Source of the DNA: Volvariella volvacea V23 | Lineage: Eukaryota; Basidiomycota; Agaricomycetes; Agaricales; Pluteaceae | Assembly: GCA_000349905.1 (NCBI GenBank) | Contig: KB722749.1 | Location: 239,612 to 303,611 of the forward strand | Direction: 5' to 3' | DNA length: 64,000 nt | In this document: piece after piece, positions 35,097 to 46,168 of the stretch | Layout of the letters: each line of letters begins with the position of its first letter | How positions within the stretch are numbered: the first letter of the stretch is position 1 | Notes under the pieces: model-generated | The model's input: the letters and a program-made list of their open reading frames with translations, nothing else | Databases searched by the model: none | Told to the model about the DNA's origin: nothing | Program-made: the position numbers and the translations under genes

Positions 35097-36624
35097 TTAA
35101 TCCTGGTTGCGTTCTCGTTGAGGGATGACCCACCTCTCTATTGGGGTATCGATCGCGGTTTTCAAGGCATTCCAAAACCCATCTACGTCGTCTCTTTTGA
35201 CGTTATAGACGTACGGCGGATCCTGGAACTTCAATCCGTCGTGTTGGGCACCCCACTTTGCTCTGTTGTCAGGGTCGTTCCTATCCCAATTCAGAATTGG
35301 GTTGATAAACGGCACACCCATGCACAAAGCATCGTATGGACTCGGGCTAAGGTAAGGCTTTCCGATCCCAATCAATGCCCTGCTCCTTCCTACGTTATGG
35401 TAGAACGCTGTTTGGTTCAATCGCCCCAAGTTTGTGACGCCTGCTGGCACCTCCCACTGCGAATGAGCAATATCATCCCTCAAACCCGCCACAATTTCGA
35501 CATCGAAGGGTGGTGGATCGAGGGGTACATTTTTCCAGGCGAACGTGTCAGAGTAAAAGTACGCTAACTCCTTGGCCAAGATGTACGCCTGCTGTGGTCG
35601 CTCATCGGTGGGTGTGATTGGGATTTTGCTGCAGGTTCTTTCGATGCTGTAGCCGAGGAACACGTTGTCTCTCGAGTTCCCCGGGGACAGAATCCCGTAA
35701 TTTTCTGGGGATAATGTCCAAGCATTTCCCAATGGATGCGAAGCCCCAGTCCAAAAGTGGAACGAAAGCATTTTCCAAGCAGGGATACCGAGCGGGTGCG
35801 CCGGAGTCTTGATACATTTCGAGTCCTTGAAGCATTCCTCAGATTTGGCACCTTCAAGGATAATTACCTTAACAAGGGAAGGGTACTGGCGGTATGTGCG
35901 TGCGAGTTCATAATTATCGGGAGCGAAAATAGCAGAGTATCCCATCTCGCGTAGTGCATACAGCTATTTATCAAAGGATGAATACGTCGCTGTGAGCAGA
36001 AAAGATGAAATGTAACACGCACAACACTCATCGCCCTGGATGAACAAAAGTCAGTGTATTGATTTTGGTAGCCGAGCTCCATGCCCTTACCAGATATCCT
36101 CACCCGATACATGGCCTGAAATCGAATTGGTAAAGTGATGGCTGGACATGAGTATGATGCTCGTCTGGTTTTCTTTGCAATTGCCTTCACTCAAGCAACT
36201 CATTAATGCGCGCATTGTCTTGCTATTTTCGTTTTCCCAACTGTCGGTTCTATCTGGAAGGCCCACTGGCCACAATAAAGATATTATAGAGTTGGAAGCC
36301 GCCTTTTCTGCCACGCTTGCAGATATCTGAGAAAAGCGAGTTCGGAGGTATGTTAAGTCATAAGCGAAGAAGAAAATGGCGATGATGAATAGGATAAGCG
36401 AAGCAGCCAGAACTCGACCGGGGTGGCGTTGTATTGGGCGCTGAATCAATCGATGCCATTTTCTCCCTCTTACAAAGCTTTGAAACCCAAATCGCGGAGG
36501 AGGGAATGAGGGATCTACCCCAGAGCAGTTGCGATGGGAGGACGTACCCCTTTGGTTCATATGTACCTCTGTAATTCTCCTGGGTGGGAAGTAGCTCATA
36601 GTCGTTATCTGATGTGTCCGACAT
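35097..36624 (-). CDS. GT18 / MGAT5-like type II membrane glycosyltransferase
   Basis: The predicted protein is 453 residues from four exons: 36624-36567, 36514-36091, 36035-36023 and 35963-35097. A short cytosolic tail (MSDTSDNDYELLPTQENYRG) is followed by a basic stretch and one membrane anchor at about residues 54-73, then a lumenal catalytic region, as in Golgi type II enzymes. The C-terminal half has the nucleotide-sugar-binding pattern of the GT18 family (MGAT5-like N-acetylglucosaminyltransferases): NVFLGYSIERTC, YILAKELAYF, then ALIGIGKPYLSPSPYDALCMG and PFINPILNWDR. The 13-nt exon 3 encodes the AMSV of WAMSVLYALREMGYSAIF. GT18 assignment is by motif resemblance and the acceptor is unknown. 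A fungal wall or secretory glycan role is likely. Confidence 0.78.
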
Positions 36625-37693
36625 ATCGACGAATAAGCGTACAAACACGGGCGGCAAGCACAATCGACAAGGAAAGAAGGGTAGTACGAAGGGAGCGCAC
36701 CGCTGGAGCTGAATTGGTGCCTTGCTACCTTAAGCAGGTTCTAATTCAGGGTCCAGCCTGATAAGTGATTGCGGGCAATGGCAGATCATCAAATGCTCCA
36801 ATCCCGTATTAGCCTGGAGGATGAAGTGTAGCTAAATTCCGCGTGTGGTGCACTTCACTAACTGAGCATTAGTACGGGTTCCGACGTAGATCCAGCCTGC
36901 TGTCAAAGAACTGGGGATGCGGCGTGGAAGAAATAAGCTTCGGTCGGAAGGAGTGGACTCCACCTTGTTGTATAAGAGTTGCTCGCCCGTGTTGATGGCG
37001 TGGATGTAATGCCGACAATCTGGCACATTGTAGGCGATAGCAGGAGTAGAAATCGGCCTTGTAAACCCCGTGAGCGCGAGTTATACCACCCCATCAAACC
37101 GCTGCAGAAGCTAAGCTGATCATCTACAGTCCACTGACGATAAGGCAACAGTAGCGTTCAGCTGGGCATCAGCCTTTTGAACCGAGGAGAAGGGGCTAGA
37201 CTTGAGTGTATCTGCAGCAACAACTAGCGGCATCAGCAGTCACAAGAACGTAAATCCGGTGATCAATGTCGCGCTCTCCGAGCTGCCATGTCATTGTGCA
37301 GCTGAATTCTGAAAGGACAGCCTATGTAACATTTCCGGAGCCCACCAAATTAACCGGAGCAGGTGACTACCCTGTCACGGCCATGGCACGATGCGTCGAG
37401 ACGAACATGAGAAAGGATGTGATAAAGTGTTCAGGCTCTGGGGAAGTAAACTGGAGCTGTTGGGCATGAGAATCTTTAGCATAAAAGCCAGCATTGGCCA
37501 ACGGATTGAAATGTGGCTCCTAATCCAAATGCAACAGAAATAGCCGGCTATAGCCGGTGCTGAGGGGCACGTGGTTGATTACGCAATCACATGTCGGCTA
37601 TGCCATTAACCCCGATGGGCACAGCGCTGGGTAGCTTATAGACCTCCCACCCTCCGTTATCCTATTCCTCATACCTTTTGTTCGTCGTCCGAC
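36625..37693. other. Divergent promoter region between GT18-like gene and Lon
   Basis: About 1.07 kb between two divergent start codons. No coding exon recognised. It includes the palindromic zinc-cluster-like site listed separately. The last 60 bp before the Lon ATG are pyrimidine-rich. Confidence 0.5.
37545..37556. promoter_or_regulatory. CGG-N6-CCG palindrome upstream of Lon
   Basis: A perfect 14-bp palindrome (CCGGCTATAGCCGG, 37544-37557) embeds CGG, a 6-bp spacer and CCG. This layout is bound by Zn2Cys6 binuclear-cluster activators with N6 spacing (Ppr1/UaY type). It lies 138 bp ahead of the Lon start codon. Actual use is inferred. Confidence 0.4.
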
Positions 37694-40600
37694 ATGGCCA
37701 GCTCAAAGTTACCTGTTCTTGTCCTTCAGCACCCTCTTATCCTACTTCCAGCCTCTCGTTTCACCATGCCAGTCTCCAAAGACATTGGCGAGGCTCTTCT
37801 GACGCTTATTGAAGAATCTGATACACTTCCCATAGTGGCAGCGATTCCAATGGCAGCTCCAGCAACGCAGGCCTCAGATGAACTGGCTCTAACAGAATGG
37901 GGGACTGCGGCTCGTGTTCTTCGTCTTGTCAAACCGGCATCACGAAACCCTCGTCAACCTTACCTTGTATCGCTACATGGGTTGACTAGAATCCGATTAC
38001 TTTCTCCTAAGGCCGACGCTCTTTCCTCTGCACTGTCAGAGCTTGTCCTACATGACATTGAATATCCACCAACAGAGAAAGTGCCGTCTCGCGAGGTGGT
38101 GGACAAGTTCAAGCAGAGTGCTCTCCGCCTTCTGGATAGGCTTGCAAAGGATTCAGTTCAACAATCCAGGAAGGATGGGTACATTAAAATTGCCGGGATG
38201 CTTGAAGACATTACAGATGCTCGTGCCCCATGGATGGCGGATGTCCTCGTTGGAAGCATAAATGGCGAACACAGCGACAAACTTGGTGCGCATTCTTGTT
38301 ATTAATTCATTAAGAGGACTTCGTAACAGTCATTATAGCCATTCTGGGAACGCCTGACTCAGAGGCGCGGTTAAAGCTTGCAACTGATATCTTCCTAAAG
38401 CAGGCCTCAATATCTGAGGTCTCAAAGAAGATAGCATCTGCGGTGGACGAGTCTCTATCCAAGCAACAGAAGGAGTTCTTCCTTCGCCAGCAACTCGCGG
38501 CCATCCAACGCGAACTTCAATCCTTACAGCGTTCTGGATCCTCGTCTGGTCCATCCGAGGGTAGTTCTTCAGAGCTGGATGACGAGGAACAACATGAAGC
38601 AGATGATATGGCAGACCTCAAACGGCGGATAGAAGCCATGGAGGTTGGCTCTGAGGAGCGTAAGATGGGCGTGAGAGAATGGAGACGACTGAAGAGGATC
38701 CCACAAGGTAGCGTCGAGAACGGTGTCATTAGAAGTTATGTACGTGCATCTATTTCTCACCTAAAGAAAGTAACACCAACTCTTCTACTAGCTGGAATGG
38801 TTGACCTCTATTCCGTGGCCCAACTCTAATATTCCCCCCCCTTCATCAACTTCTCAGTTCTCCAACGTCAAAGATCGTAATTTCCTCGCAGCCGCTCGGG
38901 CGCAACTAGACGCAGATCACTTCGGATTGGAGAAGATCAAGAAGCGCCTCATTGAGTACTTAGCTGTTGTCAGACTAAAGGAACTAAACGCGGAGCGGGA
39001 GGCCCAGCAAGAAGAACGAGCTAAGGCTATAACTGCCGCTCCAGGTGTTGCCCCTTCCCCAGTCTCTGAAACAACGACAAATATGAAGGGTTCTGATGAA
39101 AATGCCCTTGTTCTCCACGAAAAGCATCAGGAGGTAGCCGTGCAAACACCATCTACCATACCTGTGAAACCGGGTCGGGTTACAAAGAAGGCTGTCAAAG
39201 GCCCCATTTTATTGTATGACAGGCTTAATTTATCGCCTTCCTATCCAGATTACTGATAGCAATGCGATGCTATCCACAGGTTCGTAGGACCTCCGGGAAC
39301 AGGAAAGACCTCGTTGGGACAGTCTATCGCCAAGGCCCTTGGGAGACCATTCCAGCGCATTGCCCTTGGTGGTGTTCGAGATGAAGCGGAGATTAGGGGG
39401 CACCGGAGGACATATGTTGCCAGTGGGCCTGGGCTTATCGTCCAAGCCCTCAGGAAAGCTGGTCGAAGTGATCCTGTTCTACTTTTGTAAGTGGAGATCA
39501 TTGTTGCTATTTGCCCCACCTCCTAAAGCCGATGGCATGTACTGACCATGGCACCTCTTCAACTCATCAATCATAACTAACCATCACGTTGGGTAACACC
39601 AGGGATGAGATAGACAAAATTGGCCAAAGCAACTTCCATGGTGACCCTGGAGCAGCATTGTTGGAGGTACTGGATCCCGAGCAGAACCACACGTTCAACG
39701 TAAGTCCATCTCGCCGCCACTTTACCGAGGGGATCACCCGCCGGATCGCGAGGCGGACCAGCTTCTTGGATGCGGCATCGATGGACTGAACATTGCGATT
39801 TTCTAGGATCACTATATCAATGTTCCCATCGACCTAAGTCAAGTCCTATTTATCTGCACCGCAAATACGCTGGAAACTATTTCCGCGCCCCTTCTAGATC
39901 GCTGCGAGATTATACAACTGTCCGGTATGTGATAATTACTTTCTCATCCTCCTGCTTCCCATTTGAATTATTTCCCATTCCGGGGCAAGCTTTTGTCCCT
40001 CTTGATGTCTCTCACTTCCTTTCTCCATGCTTTGTGCTAACTCCTCGGTTATCATTATCCCTTCCATTCCTTTATCACTTCTTGCAACATGCAGGGTATA
40101 CATATGATGAGAAGATGCATATCTCGAGGCGATTTTTGCTTCCCAAACAACTCAAGGCGAACGGTTTGGATGAGTCGCATGTAACTATTACCGAACCAGC
40201 TCTATTGCACATTGCCACGCGGTATACTCGTGAAGCGGGTGTTCGAAGTCTCGAAAGAGCGATTGGAGCTGTCGTGAGATACAAAGCCGTTGAATGGGCC
40301 GAGCATGTCGATACGTTTGGTGCACAAGGGCGGCAAGCGAATGATAAGGCTGCTACATCCGGATCAATCGTGGACGGTCAGAAAGGAGATACTCCAGTAG
40401 TATCTGGTGCAGATGTGGGTGCTTTTTCTGGGGCAATAATCATGCCTAACACCCCTTCAAAGAAGAAGGAATATAAACGTGTGGTCGAAGAGCACGAGTT
40501 GGAGAGTATTTTGGGAATTGCCAGGTGGGACGGAGAGGAACGAGACAGAGAAGAGAGAAGAGGTGTGGTATATGGTTTAGTAGTCATGGGGCAGGGAGAA

Positions 40601-41339
40601 GGGGGCATCCTTTCTGTAGAGACTATCGCCGTGCCAGGCAGCGGCAAGCTGAAGTTGACGGGAAGCCTGGGTGACGTGAGTTGAGCACCAAGTGCACCGT
40701 CGTCACTAAGCAAACTCACCCGATGCAGGTCATCAAGGAGAGCGGAGAGCTCGCGCTGAGCTGGGTCAAGACACACGCCTTTGACCTCTGCATCACCAAC
40801 ACCAGGTCACAAGATCCTTTGCGTGTCCCTGACCCAATCGACATTCACCTCCACCTGCCCGCTGGTGCCCAGAAGAAAGATGGTCCAAGCGCTGGTATTG
40901 CCATGGTGGGTACTCCAATTCACTGGAGGTTTATTTAGGCTAATCCCATCCTTCGCATCCAGACCTGCGCATTGGTATCTCTCCTGACGGGCGCCCGTGT
41001 TCCTACCCACATAGCTATGACCGGCGAGGTACATACACTTCCAGTCAATCACATACCATCACCACTCATCATTTCTTTACGCAGATCACGCTCCGCGGTA
41101 GAGTAACCCCCGTCGGCGGAATCAAAGAAAAGGTCCTAGGCGCCCACCGAGCACAAATAACCAAGGTCATTCTCCCATGGGGTAATAGAAAGGATGTCGA
41201 GCACGATGTGGCTCTCGAGATCAGGAACGAGATGCAGTTTGTGTTTGTCAAGACCGTGAGGGAGGCGTTGGAAGCTGCCTTTGGAAAGAACTCGCTGGCG
41301 TGGAGAAGGGAGGCGCTTATGTTGGAGAGCAGGTTGTAG
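37694..41339 (+). CDS. LONP2: Peroxisomal-type Lon protease (ends SRL)
   Basis: This is an ATP-dependent serine protease of the Lon family. Ten exons give 971 residues without a frame break: 37694-38285, 38339-38739, 38792-39213, 39280-39486, 39603-39699, 39807-39924, 40095-40675, 40729-40905, 40963-41028 and 41085-41339. The N-terminus ([22 protein letters not shown]) is the substrate-binding LON domain and has no mitochondrial presequence. The AAA+ part has Walker [12 protein letters not shown] (~475), Walker B LLLDEIDKIG and arginine-finger region APLLDRCE. The protease domain has the Ser-Lys dyad: Ser ~860 in [11 protein letters not shown] and Lys ~903 in [13 protein letters not shown]. 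The protein ends LESRL, a canonical PTS1 signal. It therefore acts in peroxisomal matrix quality control, not in mitochondria. Acidic, Ser-rich insertions near residues 290-310 are fungal embellishments. Confidence 0.95.
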
Positions 41340-42358
41340 TCTATGGCAGGATCCTTTGGTATAATTCATAGTCGCTAATTGGTGTGGTCGCTTTGTCTGT
41401 CCTTCGCTTTGGGGGTTATCGCTTGCTTGTATAATGTAGGTGGAAATAACATATATTCAAATGTATAACAAAGGTACATCTGCTTGATCTTACACGACAT
41501 GCATGAGGTAGGCCTACCACCGTAAATCGTACGTGCAGTCTCCAACCTCTTTTGCAATAAAGAGCAGAACAATATAAATACCGTTCATTCCAAGTGCGCA
41601 AGATGATACCAGATAGCGTAAATAATATGTAGCATTAATACTAAATATGATGATCGATGAAATGCAACCAGAAGGAAAGTTGTGAAAGTGCACGTGTTGA
41701 GAGTGGGAGTGGAGTATATCAAGCACCTATGTACCATGCATACACTGATAAAAAGTTCCAAAACAAAACAGACGACAAAGAAAAGACTGGTCTTAAAGGA
41801 AGAAAAGAAAAGAAATATACCCAAGTTATACGAGTGAACGACGAACAAGTAAAGAAATCGATTAGCTAGGGTGACAGGCAATGCTGGAGAGGGTGACAAG
41901 ACGGGTAACAAAGCCCCCAATGGGAAGGAATGAGGTGAGAGAGGGAAGCGGGTGGATAATGTGAGATGTCACATCTATGTACACGAAAACGAAGGTGCGG
42001 AAAGCAGAGACGCCAAAGAGACAATGTAAGAAAAAAAACAATGCGCCAGTCGGGTAGCTACGCACACGTGAATGGAGGGACCAATGAACGGATGGAGACA
42101 GACGGTGGATGAGAAGAAAGCAAGAAATACGTGATACAGAATGGCAGAGAATTGCTCTCTGCGAGCCTACCAGTAGCCCAATGTGCGCCCAAAAAAGAAC
42201 CAAACGAGACCTGCCATGCACCACGCCACACCGTCCCCGCCGCACCGACCCAAAAACAAAAGCAGGCCATTCAAGCTTGAAAGAATTCGAAGGTGGGTAT
42301 AGTGATAAAGAACCCCTCCCCCGTGTCAAACACCGAATCGTTGGCGATGTCAAGCCAG
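41340..42358. other. Convergent 3' region
   Basis: About 1 kb between the stops of Lon (plus) and the Ser/Gln-rich gene (minus). A hydrophobic minus-strand ORF (41862-42368) overlaps the 3' end of the minus gene and is most likely its 3' UTR. No independent gene supported. Confidence 0.45.
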
Positions 42359-44882
42359 TCACTCCCATTCCTCTTCCAATATCGAATCCAGAGAAGACGC
42401 AGACTTCCTATGAGTCTTCTTCCTAACCGTTCCAGTTCCATTTCCCACAACATTCATTGTCCCATTCCCACCAGCGCCGTTAATACCACCAACTCCAACG
42501 CCACTGCCTATAATCCCACCGGACCCCGTCCCCGGTCCATTTCCAGCGCCTTTCCCTAATCCGCTGACGCTATTTCCATTGCCATTGCTACCACCAAGAC
42601 CGATCCTACTCATCCCCAAGGTGCTCAACAACGAGGGTGAGGATATAGATCTAGCATGGGTATATTTCCTCATCCCCACCGGTCCTGGTCCGGCTACACG
42701 CGATCCGTCCGAACTTTGAACGGCAGGCGCAGTTCGGGGGGTTAAAGGGGAATCAGTTTGGGTAGCACCAACTGCGTCATTGCTCGCTGGTTTTGCAACT
42801 TGTTGCTGTAACACCCGTGCTGTTCGTTGTTGGAGCCTTTGAATAAGTGGTGAAGGATTGGCCGCAGCGGTAGATGTCGAATGAGCGGGTGATACAGAGG
42901 CAGAGGATTTTGTGCCTGTGCTAGCGTTCTGGGTAACGTTGTCCGATTTGTTAACAACAAGATCGGGAGAGGATGAGGGAGGCGACTTCATTTCGAGACC
43001 TGGACCCAATTTCGATGGATATTTAAACCCTTTCTGCAGCATATATGCATCATTTCTTGACGTCTGTTCGTTGGCATTGGTAGAAGGCCCCTGATCTGCC
43101 CTTTGTAGAGGGCTTTGGCGGAATGTATGCGTGTTATATGGTATCGCTGAACCAGGCCCAGGTGCTGGGCTCGACGAAACCCCATTTACTCCAGGTGGTG
43201 GATATTGAGGAGCAATGGATTGAACTGGCCAGGGATATTGCTGATTTTGATGAGTAGCAACTTGGGCGGGCCACGGCTGTGAAGATTGCGGCGGAGTATA
43301 GGTATTCGAAGATTGGTAGGATGGGAAGGGCAGGAATGAAGGTGCGGGCGCAGCCGAAGGTGGATATCCTTGAGTTGGCCCTTGCCCCAACTGCGGTCGT
43401 TGACGCTGTTGCTGCAACTGCTGCAACTGGCCATAATGGTCATGACGGGCCTGCGCTTGTGGCGCTGGTTGCTGCATTGGTCCTTGAGACTTGGGTACGG
43501 CTTCATATATTAGCTCAAAGTCAGGTTTAGGCATGGGCTGTTGCTGGTGCAAAGAATCCGCATTTCCACCAGCACCGTATGATGTAGGAGGGACCGGAGG
43601 GAACCTGAAACCTTCTTGAATTTGTCTGACCCCTCTCTGGCCTCGTCCTGGACCCTGATTTTGCCTAGGTGGGCTTAGATGCTCAAAACCCTTGGGTACC
43701 CTTCCGTCCGAAGAGTAGAACAAAAATGGCTCTTCTTCGCTAACTTTCTCCATCTTCTTTAATCCATTTCTGGGACTCTGCTCTCGCAAGTTGGAACTAG
43801 CGACAGGTCGGGTAATGCGCTGATTTGTTGCGGATGGCGCTGAGGTTTGCTGCGGAAGGACTGTTGAAGTAGGAAGGGTTACCCTCCGAGTGCGGGTGGA
43901 AGGCACATGCACTGATGGGGTTTGTTCGAACTTGGCATTGCCATTGACCCCCCCAAACGTAGGAACAAAGGAAGAACTATTGATGTGAGACCGACCATGT
44001 GGTAGCGAATGCTGTGAGTGTGGGTGTGATTGTTGCCCAGCATTGAACACTGGAAACTTGAGCGAGTTACTTCTAGTAGCAGACTGGTTGGAAGTTTCAT
44101 TCATGAATTGGAAGTACTGTTGGCGATCAAAAGATGAGATGGATGCATTGGACGCAGAAAGCACATCCGTGTCGGCACCTCGCCCGACATCCGGGGTGCT
44201 GGTAGCATTAGCGGGAATAGTCGAATTTATGTTGAGAATGGGGGCACCTGCAGCAGCGGCGCCATTGGATAGTGGCTGGGAAGATAATGAAGATGATGAA
44301 GATGATCTTGATGTGGACAACAAAGGCTTAGATAGTGGTGAAGAGGGATGGGAGGTAGATGACGAAAGCGAGAGTGAACGAGAGTGTGCTGGAGCAATAG
44401 AAGCTGGTGTACAAGTAACGGAAGTCGCTGATGAAGATGGGGATGAGGGAGATGATGACGAGTTGGAGGAAGAAGATGAGGAGATGGACGAAATTGAGGA
44501 GATTGATATTGGTCGTGGCTTTGGTGTCACGCTCGGGGGTGAAGGGGATGGCGAATCAGAAAACGACGGGCTAAATGCATCGTAAGTTGGTTTCGAGGAT
44601 GTAGTCATGGATGGGAACTGGAAGCGCGGTGCAAGCTGAGATGGCTGTTTCAAAAGAAGTTGCATTGTCGGGAGATAAGACGACGAAGAATACGATGAGT
44701 TGAGGCCAAAGATATGATAGAAGATAGTGCATAGAACACACCTTTCCATTAGAAGTGGGAATTTGGTTGTGAAGATCTGCTGTAGCCCCATTGCTACCGG
44801 CAGCCTGGGTCTTTCTCCTTGCGGTTTGTTCTTGGATGAAGGCCAAACGGGTCCTTCTTGCAGAAGCGGAATCACCTCCCAT
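42359..44882 (-). CDS. Ser/Gln/Pro-rich disordered protein, function unknown
   Basis: The predicted protein is 805 residues from two exons (44882-44742 and 44635-42359) with a 106-nt intron. The N-terminal exon encodes a short basic helix (SARRTRLAFIQEQTARRKTQ). Almost everything after it is low complexity: long Ser runs, then Gln/Pro-rich tracts (QLQQLQQQRQRPQ), and a Gly/Asn repeat region. Short conserved-looking islands stand out: EEPFLFYSSDGRVPKGFEHL, PDFELIYEAVP and the C-terminal HRKSASSLDSILEEEWE. There is no known catalytic domain, membrane segment or signal peptide. Such architecture is common in fungal signalling adaptors and RNA-related scaffolds, but I do not recognise the family. 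The start at 44882 is preferred because it joins a spliced, non-repetitive N-terminal exon; the downstream frame alone is open much further upstream. Confidence 0.72.
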
Positions 44883-46168
44883 TGCTTTCCGTGGTAGAGC
44901 GGTAGATAACGAAGAGGAAGGAAGAATACAAATAGGAAAGGGATAGGCAGATGGTGGTTGTGGTTGAAGAGCTTATCGTTGAGTTGGGATGAGTCGGAAG
45001 GAAAACTTTTGATGACCAAGACGGAAGCAAAAGCGGATTGGGGAGGCGCTATGCCAGTAGCGCACACCGGGGGGACAGCGAGACTGGGAGGGATTGGCCT
45101 CTGGGCTGGGGAGCAGGAGAGGAAGGAGGAGAGGAGGAGGGAGTCAGAAGGCAAGGGACATGTGTGGGGGACTGAATCAGCAGCAGCAACTCGATCGACA
45201 ACTATTTTCCGAGCCTAGCCGGCTGACCCGGCCTTTTCAAGAAAACAAAAAGGCTGACAACGCCCGCAGAACGGATGCTCGAGAGATGATGATCCTGCAG
45301 CTGCCCATTAATCATTTATTGTTCTTCCAAGGCGTGTCCAATCTCCCAGCCTGAGCTGTCTTGACGCGTCTTGTACCGCCCGGTGTATAGCAACTCCATG
45401 CAGAAGCTGTGCAAAGGGCCGCACAGCGAGTGATGGGAGACGATGGCCGGCGTTGGCGACAACTGACCAGTACATGTGCATGGTAAGGTTGGAGGTGTAA
45501 TAACAGTTCGTAAGTTTTCCAAGGGCAGGAATGGTCTGATGGGATGTTGACGCTTGGTTCTCGAACACATTTAGGGTCAACGAATGCAGCTTCACAGGAC
45601 GCGCCTGACACGATGGGCGCCTAGTGGGCCGACTCTCAGCGCCAGGCTGCTCGTCGGGCCGCCTCTGATGTCATCCCGCCTTCTCCTGCCGAGCGTTCTG
45701 GCACCTTGAGTCAGCTTCGCGGCACGACTAGCACAACAATCAACGCATTGCACATCACGAACGCATCCTGAGACCATAAATTGCTTGCTTGATCTCCGTG
45801 CTCACCCACCCAGGCTATCAAGGAAGTCCTCGAGGCCTGATACGATCCATCATTAAATCATACTCCATTCATCCGCTCATCCACAGTGCAATCCATTCAG
45901 CCCATCGAAGATCGCCCCACATTCCTACCAACGCAGTCAAGTACATCGTATTTGACGACATCCTCATAGCCTTCACAGTAAGTGTGACTAGCTCCTAAAT
46001 TTACTAGTCAGGTGCACTGTCTTATAATCGCTCTATATCCAGCCAGACCCTGTTCGGTGGACAGCTAGCTGTGGACCCACACCTTCTACCATCAACAGCC
46101 ACACTACAGCATTGAGAATAACGCGCCTCTGCCACAGTACTACAGATCAGTACAAAAGCACCCTCACT
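44883..46168. other. Divergent promoter region
   Basis: About 1.3 kb between the minus-strand Ser/Gln-rich gene and the plus-strand BAG gene. ORFs here are not recognisable. No TATA box, repeat or RNA gene was convincing. Confidence 0.45.

Noticed and set aside
41862..42368. 168-codon hydrophobic minus-strand ORF
   Set aside because: Overlaps the 3' end of the minus-strand gene in another frame, has no family resemblance and is likely UTR.
44043..44585. Long acidic plus-strand ORF (180 codons)
   Set aside because: Antisense shadow of the Ser-rich stretch of the minus-strand gene.
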